This document shows positions 9,746-18,319 of a DNA stretch of 64,000 nucleotides, piece after piece. Under the pieces are notes generated by a model. The model ran no database searches, was not told where the DNA came from, and was given only the letters and a program-made list of their open reading frames with translations. Made by a program: the position numbers and the translations under genes. The stretch lies in assembly GCF_002561455.1 (NCBI RefSeq), contig NZ_NTUP01000014.1:62001-126000 (forward strand), in the 5' to 3' direction. The number at the start of each line of letters is the position of its first letter. Positions within the stretch are counted from its first letter, which is position 1. This stretch comes from Bacillus sp. AFS015802 (GTDB lineage: Bacteria > Bacillota > Bacilli > Bacillales > Bacillaceae_B).

Positions 9746-9818
9746 GAAAATTGTCGGAAATATTTGATAGAATTTTACTAGATTAAGAGAAAAAGAAAAA
9801 TTTGGGGGACAATGAATA

Positions 9819-10805
9819 ATGAGGAAAGTCTTACAAGTGATCTTCACACTTACACTTTTGCTATTATTGACACCTGCTTTTTCTACAAAAGCTGCCACTG
9901 GAAATGAAGTAGTAAACTTAGCCAAGGAACATATAGGAACACCATATAAATTTGGGGGTACCACTCCAGCCGGATTTGATTGCTCAGGGTTTTTATATTA
10001 TGTATATGGGCAACTCGGAATCAAACTTCCGCGTACCTCATCAGAACAATATCAAGTTGGTCAAAAGGTCTCAAAAGCTAACCTGCAACCAGGGGATCTT
10101 GTTTTATTCTCTAATACATATAAACCAGGAATATCGCATGCTGGCATCTACGTTGGTGATAATCAATTCATAAGTGCAGAAAATGCAGGGATTAAGATTT
10201 CATCATTGGACAACCCGTACTGGGGGCCGAAATTCACGGCGGGAAAAAGACTCGATTCAGTTTCTCAGACAAAGGACTTTTCTGATTTGACGAAATCTAA
10301 TCCTGCTTATGCAGCAGTGATGGAGTTAAGCGGAAAGAATATTATTAATGGATTTGATGATCAGACTTTTAAACCTGCCAAGCCTGTTACACGTGGACAA
10401 GCAGCTGCAATCATAAATCGTGTATTGCATGTTCCGACTTCAAGTAAAGCAGCTTATTCTGATGTTTCACCTAATCAATCTTTCTATAAGGATATTGTTG
10501 CGATGCAGGCATCAGGAATCATCCAAGGCTATCCTGATGGGACCTACCGTTCAAATGAGTACTTAAGCCGGGCACAGATGGCTGTCATCGTTCAAAGAGC
10601 GTTTGGAGGCAATGTCAGTGGAGTTGTAAAGGCAAGTTCAATCTATGATGACGTCGCTTCAAATCACTGGGCTGGCAATGCCATTTCAACCCTTCACCAA
10701 AAAGATAGAACCACTTTATTTCAAACGAATAGCTTCAGGGTGAATGATAAAGCAACCAGGGCGGAATTCTCGGCTGCTATATATAATACATACCCATCTA
10801 AATAA
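9819..10805 (+). CDS. SLH-anchored NlpC/P60 cell-wall endopeptidase
   Basis: 328 residues with an ATG start behind GGGGG. Signal peptide (about 1-26), an NlpC/P60 cysteine peptidase domain (about 28-145) with catalytic Cys55 in 'FDCSGFLYYVYG' and His107 in 'ISHAGIYVGDNQFI', then three SLH domains (about 155-328; 'FDDQTFKPAKPVTRGQAAAI', 'YPDGTYRSNEYLSRAQMAVI', last one weak). NlpC/P60 enzymes of this class cut the D-Glu-meso-diaminopimelate bond in the peptide stems of peptidoglycan. With the amidase and glucosaminidase nearby it gives this cluster three different murein-cutting activities, all wall-anchored. The catalytic segment is very like the one in the LysM protein at 61185-62105. Confidence 0.93.
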   Translation: MRKVLQVIFTLTLLLLLTPAFSTKAATGNEVVNLAKEHIGTPYKFGGTTPAGFDCSGFLYYVYGQLGIKLPRTSSEQYQVGQKVSKANLQPGDLVLFSNTYKPGISHAGIYVGDNQFISAENAGIKISSLDNPYWGPKFTAGKRLDSVSQTKDFSDLTKSNPAYAAVMELSGKNIINGFDDQTFKPAKPVTRGQAAAIINRVLHVPTSSKAAYSDVSPNQSFYKDIVAMQASGIIQGYPDGTYRSNEYLSRAQMAVIVQRAFGGNVSGVVKASSIYDDVASNHWAGNAISTLHQKDRTTLFQTNSFRVNDKATRAEFSAAIYNTYPSK

Positions 10806-10810
10806 TGATT

Positions 10811-10858
10811 AAACCAAAGGCCGGGCAATTAACATTGCCCGGCCTTTGGTTTATTTTT
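10811..10858. terminator. Bidirectional terminator between convergent genes
   Basis: Perfect 18-bp stem (10811-10828 with 10835-10852), loop TTAACA, with A-rich left and T-rich right flank, between the NlpC/P60 gene and the minus-strand gene ending at 10861. Confidence 0.92.
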
Positions 10859-10860
10859 GT

Positions 10861-12432
10861 TTACTCCAATAGTTCCTTCACCTTTGGATGATACTCAATA
10901 TTTTTAGAATTCAAATAATCCAGCTTGGAGTCAATAAGGCCATCCAGTATCGGATAGCTAAAGTGGTTTACTTCTTTTAAAAGCTCTCGTGTTTCCAACA
11001 AATCAATTAACGTCAGTTGCTCATAGTCATTACCTGTAAAGGTAAGATCGGGATTTACTTGATACCATAAGTCTCCATTTTCCCTTATCCAATCAGTCCC
11101 TAAGTCCTCTATCCCTTTTAGGAGCTGTTGAGATTGAAACAGATATTCCTCATTACCAGATGATAAGAAAGAATGGAGTAAGATTTTAATGCCTCCAAGC
11201 TCATGGTTAAGCGAAGCATGAGTCTTTATCGCGCTTCCTTCTTTAAAATAGTCAGTAAGTAAATGGCCATTTTCTGTATTGATAATTTTTCCATTTTCCG
11301 TTTGTTCTATTAAAAAGTCAGCGTACTGAATGATGGAATTATCTGGTTGTTTTATGTCTAGCGCCTGATAGGCTTCATCTAAGAAGTAGGAAATAAATTC
11401 ATTATGCCTGGTATCATAATAAGGAGCAGTAGTATTATAAGCCTTCTTTAACCACGTACTGGTGTATTCAGTCGGCCATAGTGAAGTATGTTTCTTACTT
11501 CTGTATTTTTCTAAATCCACAAGTGAATTATAGACAAGATCCTGAAAGAAGCGTTCATCCTTATCTTTATATAATGTTAATGCAGTTTCTTCTTGCATAT
11601 CCCCTAAATTGCGTCCGTATCCCATTTTAGTATAGGGTTCAATGGACCATGGTAGTTTATTATATGGACCTTCACTGGTGTACCAATTATTTGTTTCAGT
11701 TTTTTTCTCAGATAAGGTCTGGATCCATTCCTTTTCCTCGACTGAACTTCGGAAGAAACCTTTTTCAGAGACAATAGACCAGGTTTCACTAATTTCATTA
11801 TCTTCAGCTCGTAGCTTTATATTTAATGAATGACCTTTTGAAAGGGAACTTGCGTTTTGTTCCCTGACTAATTCCCTTATGATACTCTCATTTCCGGTAT
11901 CATACTCTTTTTTCATTTCTGTCGTTAAGAAGGTTTTTCCCTGCACGAGTTGAATTTCCTCCGATTTCGTTTGAAAAGTATATCTTCCCACCGGATTTGT
12001 CGTTGGATCGGTGCCGAAATTCTTATGATGGGTGTGACTCACTTCGGTTTCGTTCCAAGGAATAAGATCTACCTTTTGGGGATTATTCACAATGAGTGAG
12101 CTATTTGTTTCGATGGACTTATTTTCTAAAGCCCTTAGTTTATGGAAGAGAAAGAAGTCTCCATTTGGTAATTGCCTTGTTGTAATGTTTATGTATCCAA
12201 CTCTCATTCCGAATCTAACTAATACATATGTACGGCTGATCTCCTTAGAGCCTGCAATTTTCTCTGTCGTTTTATCGATTTCTTTCACCTTAGTAAAAGG
12301 AGAAGAAATCTCTAGCTTTGAATGATTTCCCAGCTGAAGCAATAAGCTGTTGCCTTTCAAAAACCAATATCCGCCTGCAGACAACAATACCCCAAAGATG
12401 AATATACCGATAATCGCTTTCTTTCTAAACAT
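10861..12432 (-). CDS. Membrane-anchored paralog of the SLH (alpha/alpha)-like protein
   Basis: The best start is the ATG at 12432, behind GAGGG at 8-9 bases; the frame is open to 12465. 523 residues: a short basic N-terminus, one hydrophobic segment (about residues 5-23) that should anchor it in the membrane, and an outer part alignable along its whole length with residues 220-760 of the SLH protein at 3695-5980. Shared blocks include 'LPWSIEPYTKMGYGRN', 'EYTSTWLKKAYNTTAPY', 'DTRHNE', 'HASLNHELGG' and 'GDLWYQVN'. I do not recognise the family with certainty; a sugar-acting (alpha/alpha) fold is a guess. The two paralogs would differ only in where they are held: membrane or wall. Confidence 0.82.
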   Translation of the reverse strand: MFRKKAIIGIFIFGVLLSAGGYWFLKGNSLLLQLGNHSKLEISSPFTKVKEIDKTTEKIAGSKEISRTYVLVRFGMRVGYINITTRQLPNGDFFLFHKLRALENKSIETNSSLIVNNPQKVDLIPWNETEVSHTHHKNFGTDPTTNPVGRYTFQTKSEEIQLVQGKTFLTTEMKKEYDTGNESIIRELVREQNASSLSKGHSLNIKLRAEDNEISETWSIVSEKGFFRSSVEEKEWIQTLSEKKTETNNWYTSEGPYNKLPWSIEPYTKMGYGRNLGDMQEETALTLYKDKDERFFQDLVYNSLVDLEKYRSKKHTSLWPTEYTSTWLKKAYNTTAPYYDTRHNEFISYFLDEAYQALDIKQPDNSIIQYADFLIEQTENGKIINTENGHLLTDYFKEGSAIKTHASLNHELGGIKILLHSFLSSGNEEYLFQSQQLLKGIEDLGTDWIRENGDLWYQVNPDLTFTGNDYEQLTLIDLLETRELLKEVNHFSYPILDGLIDSKLDYLNSKNIEYHPKVKELLE

Positions 12433-12631
12433 ACATCCAACCCTCATTTGAAAAATATTTACCATTATAAACTTTATATAAAAACAGAATGGGTAGCAAG
12501 AAGGAATTAAATAGAATGAGAAAATAGAAGAAAATGAAATTTTAATAGGAATTTAGTTGCGCAAACAGTCTCTATCAAATTAAAATAGATTAGAAGAAAA
12601 ATATTCCATCTATGGGAAAAGAGGGATTTTA

Positions 12632-15600
12632 TTGAAGGGCGTATTTAAACAGTTTATGTCAGTTGGGATAACAGCGGGGCTAGTGGGAAGCAGTTTGCTG
12701 CTGCCCATATCAGGCTATGCAGAAACAAAAGCGAAAGTAGGTGTCTCTTCACTGGTTGAAAAGAGTCCATTGCTACAACAAAAATACTCTCAATCAAAAC
12801 ACAAAGGGTATAGCGAAGATACATTAACGGTGAAATATAATCGGGCATTCAGCTATTCAGAATTAAAACGAATGGGCGTCACATTGGAAGAGACTGTTCC
12901 TGAATTGAATTATATGATTGTTAAAGTAAAAGATAAAAACCAAGTTCATAAGGCGCTTCAAGCGTTTTCTAAGCATACCAAAACACTTTCTGTTAGTCCG
13001 AGTACGCTTTACACGCCACTTGGCAGTGTTGATCCTAAAGCGGGTACCCAATATTTACATAAGATGCTTAAAACAGAAGAAGCCCAAAAGCTTGCAGGCA
13101 AACACAAGATTACGGTAGCAGTAGTGGATCAGGGAGTGGATCCCAAACATCCGGATTTAAAGCAAAATCTATTACCAAGCTACAATGCAGTAAATCCAAT
13201 GAATCAAGGAAACCCTGACTTTCATGGTACTCACGTAGCAGGAATTATTGGAGCTGTAAAAGATAATGGTGTGGGAGGATACGGAGTCAACCCAAACGTG
13301 AAGATCCTGCCAATCGATGTATTCAATAGAGGTTGGGGTGCTTATGATTTCGCCATTGCGGAAGGAATCTTAAAAGCTGTTGACAAAGGGGCAGATGTCA
13401 TAAATTTGAGTATCGGTGGTCCTATGAAATCTCCATTGATTGAAGAAGCTATTAATAAGGCATTAGATAAAAATATTGTTGTTGTAGCAGCGGCCGGAAA
13501 CACGGGAGATGATATGGTCAGCTATCCTGCGGGGTATGAAGGGGTTATAAGCGTCGGTTCTATTAACAAAAAGAAAGAACTTGCAACAACTTCTTCTTAC
13601 GGTCCTTCAGTAGACATCGTAGCACCGGGAGATCAGGTTTATAGTACACTATATGATTATGAGAAAGGATCTACTTTCTATACTCTAAGCGGCACGTCAA
13701 TGGCAACGCCAGTAGTTGCCGGGGTCGTTTCATTGATGTTATCCAAATATCCTACTCTCACTCCTGCACAGATCGAGTACATCCTAGAACATACAGCGGA
13801 TGATTTGGGAGAAAAAGGATTCGATACGAAGTTTGCGAATGGTTTGATCAATCCGGTTAAAGCGTTATCTTATGATCCGAAAAAAGTTCCAGGGATTGTT
13901 TCGACTGAATTGACCTATAAGCAAAAGATGGAAAAGGCGACTGTTTTGGATGAAAAAGAGAAAAAGGGATATTTCACTAAACCTTATGAAGAACATTATT
14001 TCAAAGTCAATGTATCTAAAGGGGAAAATGTCCAGTTAACGTTAAAAGGCGCGTCTCAATACGACTATAAGCTGGTTGGAGAGTTCACTTCCATCTTTGG
14101 CGATAAAGAAGAATTTGACGTGAATAAAGTAAGAGAAGGTAAAGCTGAAGGAAAGCTATTCACTGCTCCTTTCAGTGGCACTCTGCTCCTAACCGTTAAG
14201 GACGTTAACGGAAGTTATGATGACTCCAAGGAGAAGGAATCACATTATGCGTTGAATACTGTGATTACGAAGGATTTACCGGTAGATCAATCAACAATAG
14301 ATAAACCTTATCAAGTTCCAACTGTTCCCTATAAAAGCAATGATAAGCCATTTTATTTTATAGGGGATGGACAGGATGATGATTATTACCAATTTCAAGT
14401 AGACGAAGAGGGATTGGTGAACATTCACCTGTCGGAAGTGGCCGGTGTGGATTCTAGTATCAGTGTATATATGGAAGAAGACTTCCAAATGTATAAAGAA
14501 TTAGAACAAATGAAAGAAATGGATGATAGTGAAGAATACTACATGGATCCAATGTATTATGCAAACTCTAACGGGATCAGTGAAAGTGAGTCACTTACTT
14601 TTAAGGCTGAACCTGGAGTATCGTATTACGCTAAAGTATCGAATAAATCCGATAACTTATTTGGCTTCTTTGATTTTATGATGAATCCTGAGCTGATGGA
14701 GCAAGAAAAAGAGGCACCGTCATCATTGAAGCCGTATTCTTTATCGATTGATACAAAAGTTCTTCCTCCTGATGAAGATATATTCCCTTACTATGGGATG
14801 GGCAAATGGGATGAAGAGAATCCAGAAGACGAAATGGTCGATGAAGTAAAGGAACAGAGAGTGAAAATCGCAGAGCTGTATGAAGAAGATAAACCGGCTG
14901 ATGACGAACAGGATATGTTGGAGATGCTCCGAGAAGGGGCACTGCCTTATGCTGTCGGAGCTACAGAAACTGGTTTCCTTCAAATGCAGGAAGATGAAGA
15001 TTGGTTTACGATCACTCCTGAACGGTCAGGTGTCGTGGAATTCCTGATTAACCAGAAGACAAAAGATAAACCATTAGTAGAATTGTATAAAGTGAGCACC
15101 TCTGAAGATGGGGATAAAGAAGAGCCGATGCAGTTTCTAGAAGGTATTGGAGAGAACATAAAGTGGGGCATGTCTGATATAGAACTGACATCAAGTCTAT
15201 ATACAGTACTGGAAGAAGGAGAAACGTATTTCTTGAAAGTACAGGCTGATTTCTTTAATGGAAGCATTCCTTTTGATGGATATTCCATTTCCTCTACTTA
15301 TCTGTCAGGGAGAGTATCGGATCAATATGAACCGAACAATGAATGGGGGCAAGCGGTGCCGATCCCATCCCGTTCGTTTAGTGCGAACTTTGCTTCTCCA
15401 AGAGATATGGATATGTATTATTACTCCTCTAAGAAAGATGAAATCATGGGAGTGTCATTTGCTAGAGGAACGGCCCCTAAAAGTATGAGAGAGAAGCTCC
15501 CTAAAGAGCTATTTGCGGATGTATATGGAATGGTCGCGTTTGTTGAGGATAAGAATAATAACAAACGTTTGGATGAAGAGGAATATGTCAGGGCTCAGGG

Positions 15601-16129
15601 TATAGATTCAATGACGGCAGAGGGTGATACGTTTGGTTCTGTGAAAGTTGGCAAGAATAAGAACTATTTCGTCATAGTAGAAGGCTATATTGATAGTTAT
15701 GTTCCCTTTAGTCTGAACCCGTATAAGTTAACATTCCATTCATTAGACAAGAAAGATGAAGATAGTGGGTCGGTTGTTAAAAACAATAAGCCAAGTAAAC
15801 CACTATCATTATCAAATATCACCGGAAAGCTCTTTACCGGTAAGGGCTATTTGAACACAGGTGTTCCTTACGGTGATGAAGACTGGTACACGGTGAAAGT
15901 CCCGAGAAATACCAAAGTTAAATTCAAGCTTGAAACCGGATTTGAAGTGGATGGTGAAATTTCTATTTATCAAAACGGTAAAGCTATAAGTGTATCTGAC
16001 TATTATGCTATAGGGGACGCGGAAGTCATAGAGATCCCATTAAGTAAAGGTACCTATTATGTGAAAGTGAAAGATGTACAAGGGAATGCAAGTCTTACAC
16101 CTTATGAGTTAAAGGTATACATGCATTAA
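12632..16129 (+). CDS. Very large secreted subtilisin-like protease, no SLH anchor
   Basis: TTG start with AGAGGG about 9 bases upstream. 1165 residues: signal peptide (about 1-31), a propeptide (to about 140), an S8 domain with Asp166 ('AVVDQGVDP'), His198 ('FHGTHVAGI'), Asn in 'AAAGNTGDD' and Ser356 ('SGTSMATPV'), then about 730 residues of acidic beta-rich sequence with several units resembling bacterial pre-peptidase C-terminal domains, each around a motif like 'DEDWFTI', 'DDDYYQF', 'DMDMYYY' or 'DEDWYTV'. No SLH, LPXTG or transmembrane segment is visible, so it may be released or held by its repeats. The tail carries long Asp/Glu-rich stretches (about residues 620-780). Confidence 0.9.
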   Translation: MKGVFKQFMSVGITAGLVGSSLLLPISGYAETKAKVGVSSLVEKSPLLQQKYSQSKHKGYSEDTLTVKYNRAFSYSELKRMGVTLEETVPELNYMIVKVKDKNQVHKALQAFSKHTKTLSVSPSTLYTPLGSVDPKAGTQYLHKMLKTEEAQKLAGKHKITVAVVDQGVDPKHPDLKQNLLPSYNAVNPMNQGNPDFHGTHVAGIIGAVKDNGVGGYGVNPNVKILPIDVFNRGWGAYDFAIAEGILKAVDKGADVINLSIGGPMKSPLIEEAINKALDKNIVVVAAAGNTGDDMVSYPAGYEGVISVGSINKKKELATTSSYGPSVDIVAPGDQVYSTLYDYEKGSTFYTLSGTSMATPVVAGVVSLMLSKYPTLTPAQIEYILEHTADDLGEKGFDTKFANGLINPVKALSYDPKKVPGIVSTELTYKQKMEKATVLDEKEKKGYFTKPYEEHYFKVNVSKGENVQLTLKGASQYDYKLVGEFTSIFGDKEEFDVNKVREGKAEGKLFTAPFSGTLLLTVKDVNGSYDDSKEKESHYALNTVITKDLPVDQSTIDKPYQVPTVPYKSNDKPFYFIGDGQDDDYYQFQVDEEGLVNIHLSEVAGVDSSISVYMEEDFQMYKELEQMKEMDDSEEYYMDPMYYANSNGISESESLTFKAEPGVSYYAKVSNKSDNLFGFFDFMMNPELMEQEKEAPSSLKPYSLSIDTKVLPPDEDIFPYYGMGKWDEENPEDEMVDEVKEQRVKIAELYEEDKPADDEQDMLEMLREGALPYAVGATETGFLQMQEDEDWFTITPERSGVVEFLINQKTKDKPLVELYKVSTSEDGDKEEPMQFLEGIGENIKWGMSDIELTSSLYTVLEEGETYFLKVQADFFNGSIPFDGYSISSTYLSGRVSDQYEPNNEWGQAVPIPSRSFSANFASPRDMDMYYYSSKKDEIMGVSFARGTAPKSMREKLPKELFADVYGMVAFVEDKNNNKRLDEEEYVRAQGIDSMTAEGDTFGSVKVGKNKNYFVIVEGYIDSYVPFSLNPYKLTFHSLDKKDEDSGSVVKNNKPSKPLSLSNITGKLFTGKGYLNTGVPYGDEDWYTVKVPRNTKVKFKLETGFEVDGEISIYQNGKAISVSDYYAIGDAEVIEIPLSKGTYYVKVKDVQGNASLTPYELKVYMH

Positions 16130-16153
16130 CTCTGTTTTACCTATTTAAATGTT

Positions 16154-16190
16154 AAGGGACTAACCGATATAAGGGTTAGTCCCTTTTCTA
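16154..16190 (+). terminator. Rho-independent terminator
   Basis: 12-bp stem (16154-16165 with 16174-16185) followed by TTTTC after the large subtilase gene. Confidence 0.85.
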
Positions 16191-16303
16191 TTTCCATTGT
16201 TTACAAAAAAATACTTATTAATAACTATATAGATTACTATGATATATTTGGTAGAATAATAGTATAATTTGTAAGAATAGCTACATACAGGAGGAGTTCT
16301 AAA

Positions 16304-18262
16304 ATGAAAAAGTTATTTTCAATCATAGCGATGACTATGATTCTATTGGGCGGTCTATCATTAACCGGTTCACCCAAGACCATCCAAGCAGAAGAATGCA
16401 AGGATGACATTACGGGTATTGACTTAGAGAAAGAAATGCGGGAAATGATTGCAGCTGAAGTACTAAATGGCTTTGGTAATTGTAAATACGGACCAAAGAT
16501 CGACGTAACCCGTGGTCAATTTGCAACCTTTATTGCAAGAGGATTAGATCTTCCATTGGGAAATCAGACATTCCCTGACGTGGATCTTGAATCGAAATTG
16601 GCCGATGGCATAAGTGCTGCAAGTTCAGCAGGGATCGTAACCGGCTATTCAAGTGGATTGTTCGGTCCTAATGATAAAATCACCCGCGAACAGATGGCCA
16701 TGATGATCCAGAGAGCATTGAAATTCTATGATATCACCCTGGAAGAAGCAAAGTTGAATTTCAAAGATGTTGATCAATTGCATTCTTCAGAGACAAAACG
16801 TGCAGTAGCTACCAATGTCTATTATGAGATTATCAAAGGTGTCCCTCAAGAAGACGGTTCCACCATCTTCATGCCGAAGGAGTATGCGAAAAGGGATGCA
16901 GCTGCCGCTGTCATCTCCCGATTACTCACCACGATCGATAATGAGATTGGTCCACAGCCAACAGATTTTCAGCTAGCCTCTATTGTAAAAGGAGAGCTTA
17001 CACCTATCCGTACATACAGCAATTATGGAGCCGCACTGAGTGCATGGGACGGTTCCAATTCACAAGTCATCATGAACGGAGATCATATTGTGAAGATGAA
17101 TACAGGAATTGCTGTAAGTGTAGCGACTCCGAGTACCAGTTTGACAACCATTTATGCTAATGAATCCCTTACTGCACCAAGAGTAGGGGTGACATACGAT
17201 ATGGAAATGAAATATCTGGAATCAGGCGAAGATTTCGTAAAGGTTCAATATGCCGACAAAGTCGGTTATGTTAAACAGGAACAGGTGAAATTGATTCCTA
17301 TTAATCTTTTAAAGAACCGCACATATTACACGGTTCAGAATGGATTAGTGTACCATAAGTTGTACTCTCATTTAAAAGATTCATACTCCGCATACAGCGT
17401 CGGGAAAGCACCGGCATTTTTAGCTGAAGGACAGCAATATTACAGCTGGGACGGTAATACGTTTTATAATACAAGCGGAGTAAAGGTGGGGACGGCTTAT
17501 CAATACTTCCAGTACCTTCCAGCGCGAACGGAAACAAGTTATACTGCGGCGGAGATTGATGCATACATTCTTGCCAAATTAAAAGAATTGGAACAGGATT
17601 ATCCTGATAATCCAAAGTATAAAGATGCAAGCAAGAAGAGTAAGTTGATCGGTATCGGCGAATACCTTAAAAAAGTGGAAAAAGAAAAAAAGATTAACGC
17701 ACTTCATATCCTTTCATTGGCTTTCAATGAAAGTGAGTACGGTTTATCGCCAAGAGCTCAGGAGTTTAACAATTTATTTGGATTAAGGGTATACGATGAT
17801 AACCCTGCCAATGATTATTTCAGTTCACAGGAAGAAAATATTGATGAGCTGGTAAATGAGTTTTGGAATAAAAACTATATCCCACCAACAGGACCGTATG
17901 CCTATGGTGGAGCCTTCGGTAATAAGGGAGGGGGCTTCAATGTTAAATATGCAACTGATCCTTATTGGGGAGCGAAAAATGCAGGACATTACTACCGTAT
18001 TGACCAGGCACTAGGCGGCAAGGACTTTAACAAGTATAAAATCGGAATGACAAACACAGAAGGGTTGAATATTAGAAGCAAGCCTGAAGTGTCTACTTCA
18101 ACTTTCCTCTATGAATATCCGAAAGCAGGTATGCCAGTCGTAATTCTTGATAAGATGACATTACCTGACCGAACATGGTTCAAAATTAATTCTGATCCAA
18201 TTGCTTATGGAGAAGTATACGCAGCCGGTGAATTCATTGATGAACTGCCTACCGTAAAATAG
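16304..18262 (+). CDS. SLH-anchored endo-beta-N-acetylglucosaminidase
   Basis: ATG start with AGGAGG upstream. 652 residues: signal peptide (about 1-30), three SLH domains (about 35-215; 'FGPNDKITREQMAMMIQRA' is the clearest), a middle region of SH3-like repeats (about 225-400), a glucosaminidase domain of the GH73/LytD type (about 430-570; 'LSLAFNESEYGLSPRAQE' carries the catalytic Glu, 'NLFGLRVYDDNP' follows, then 'WGAKNAGHYYRID') and a C-terminal SH3-like segment (about 578-650, 'LNIRSKPEVSTSTFLYEY'). It should cut the glycan strands of peptidoglycan at GlcNAc. Together with the amidase and NlpC/P60 genes it completes a wall-bound autolysin set. Confidence 0.9.
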   Translation: MKKLFSIIAMTMILLGGLSLTGSPKTIQAEECKDDITGIDLEKEMREMIAAEVLNGFGNCKYGPKIDVTRGQFATFIARGLDLPLGNQTFPDVDLESKLADGISAASSAGIVTGYSSGLFGPNDKITREQMAMMIQRALKFYDITLEEAKLNFKDVDQLHSSETKRAVATNVYYEIIKGVPQEDGSTIFMPKEYAKRDAAAAVISRLLTTIDNEIGPQPTDFQLASIVKGELTPIRTYSNYGAALSAWDGSNSQVIMNGDHIVKMNTGIAVSVATPSTSLTTIYANESLTAPRVGVTYDMEMKYLESGEDFVKVQYADKVGYVKQEQVKLIPINLLKNRTYYTVQNGLVYHKLYSHLKDSYSAYSVGKAPAFLAEGQQYYSWDGNTFYNTSGVKVGTAYQYFQYLPARTETSYTAAEIDAYILAKLKELEQDYPDNPKYKDASKKSKLIGIGEYLKKVEKEKKINALHILSLAFNESEYGLSPRAQEFNNLFGLRVYDDNPANDYFSSQEENIDELVNEFWNKNYIPPTGPYAYGGAFGNKGGGFNVKYATDPYWGAKNAGHYYRIDQALGGKDFNKYKIGMTNTEGLNIRSKPEVSTSTFLYEYPKAGMPVVILDKMTLPDRTWFKINSDPIAYGEVYAAGEFIDELPTVK

Positions 18263-18268
18263 AGATCA

Positions 18269-18306
18269 AAAAAGACTGCTTCTCCATGAGGGGCAGTCTC
18301 TTTCTT
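18269..18306 (+). terminator. Probable terminator between convergent genes
   Basis: Stem AGACTGC (18273-18279) with GCAGTCT (18293-18299), flanked by A run on the left and T-rich on the right, between the glucosaminidase gene and the minus-strand flippase gene. Confidence 0.7.
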
Positions 18307-18319
18307 TAGGTGCATATTA

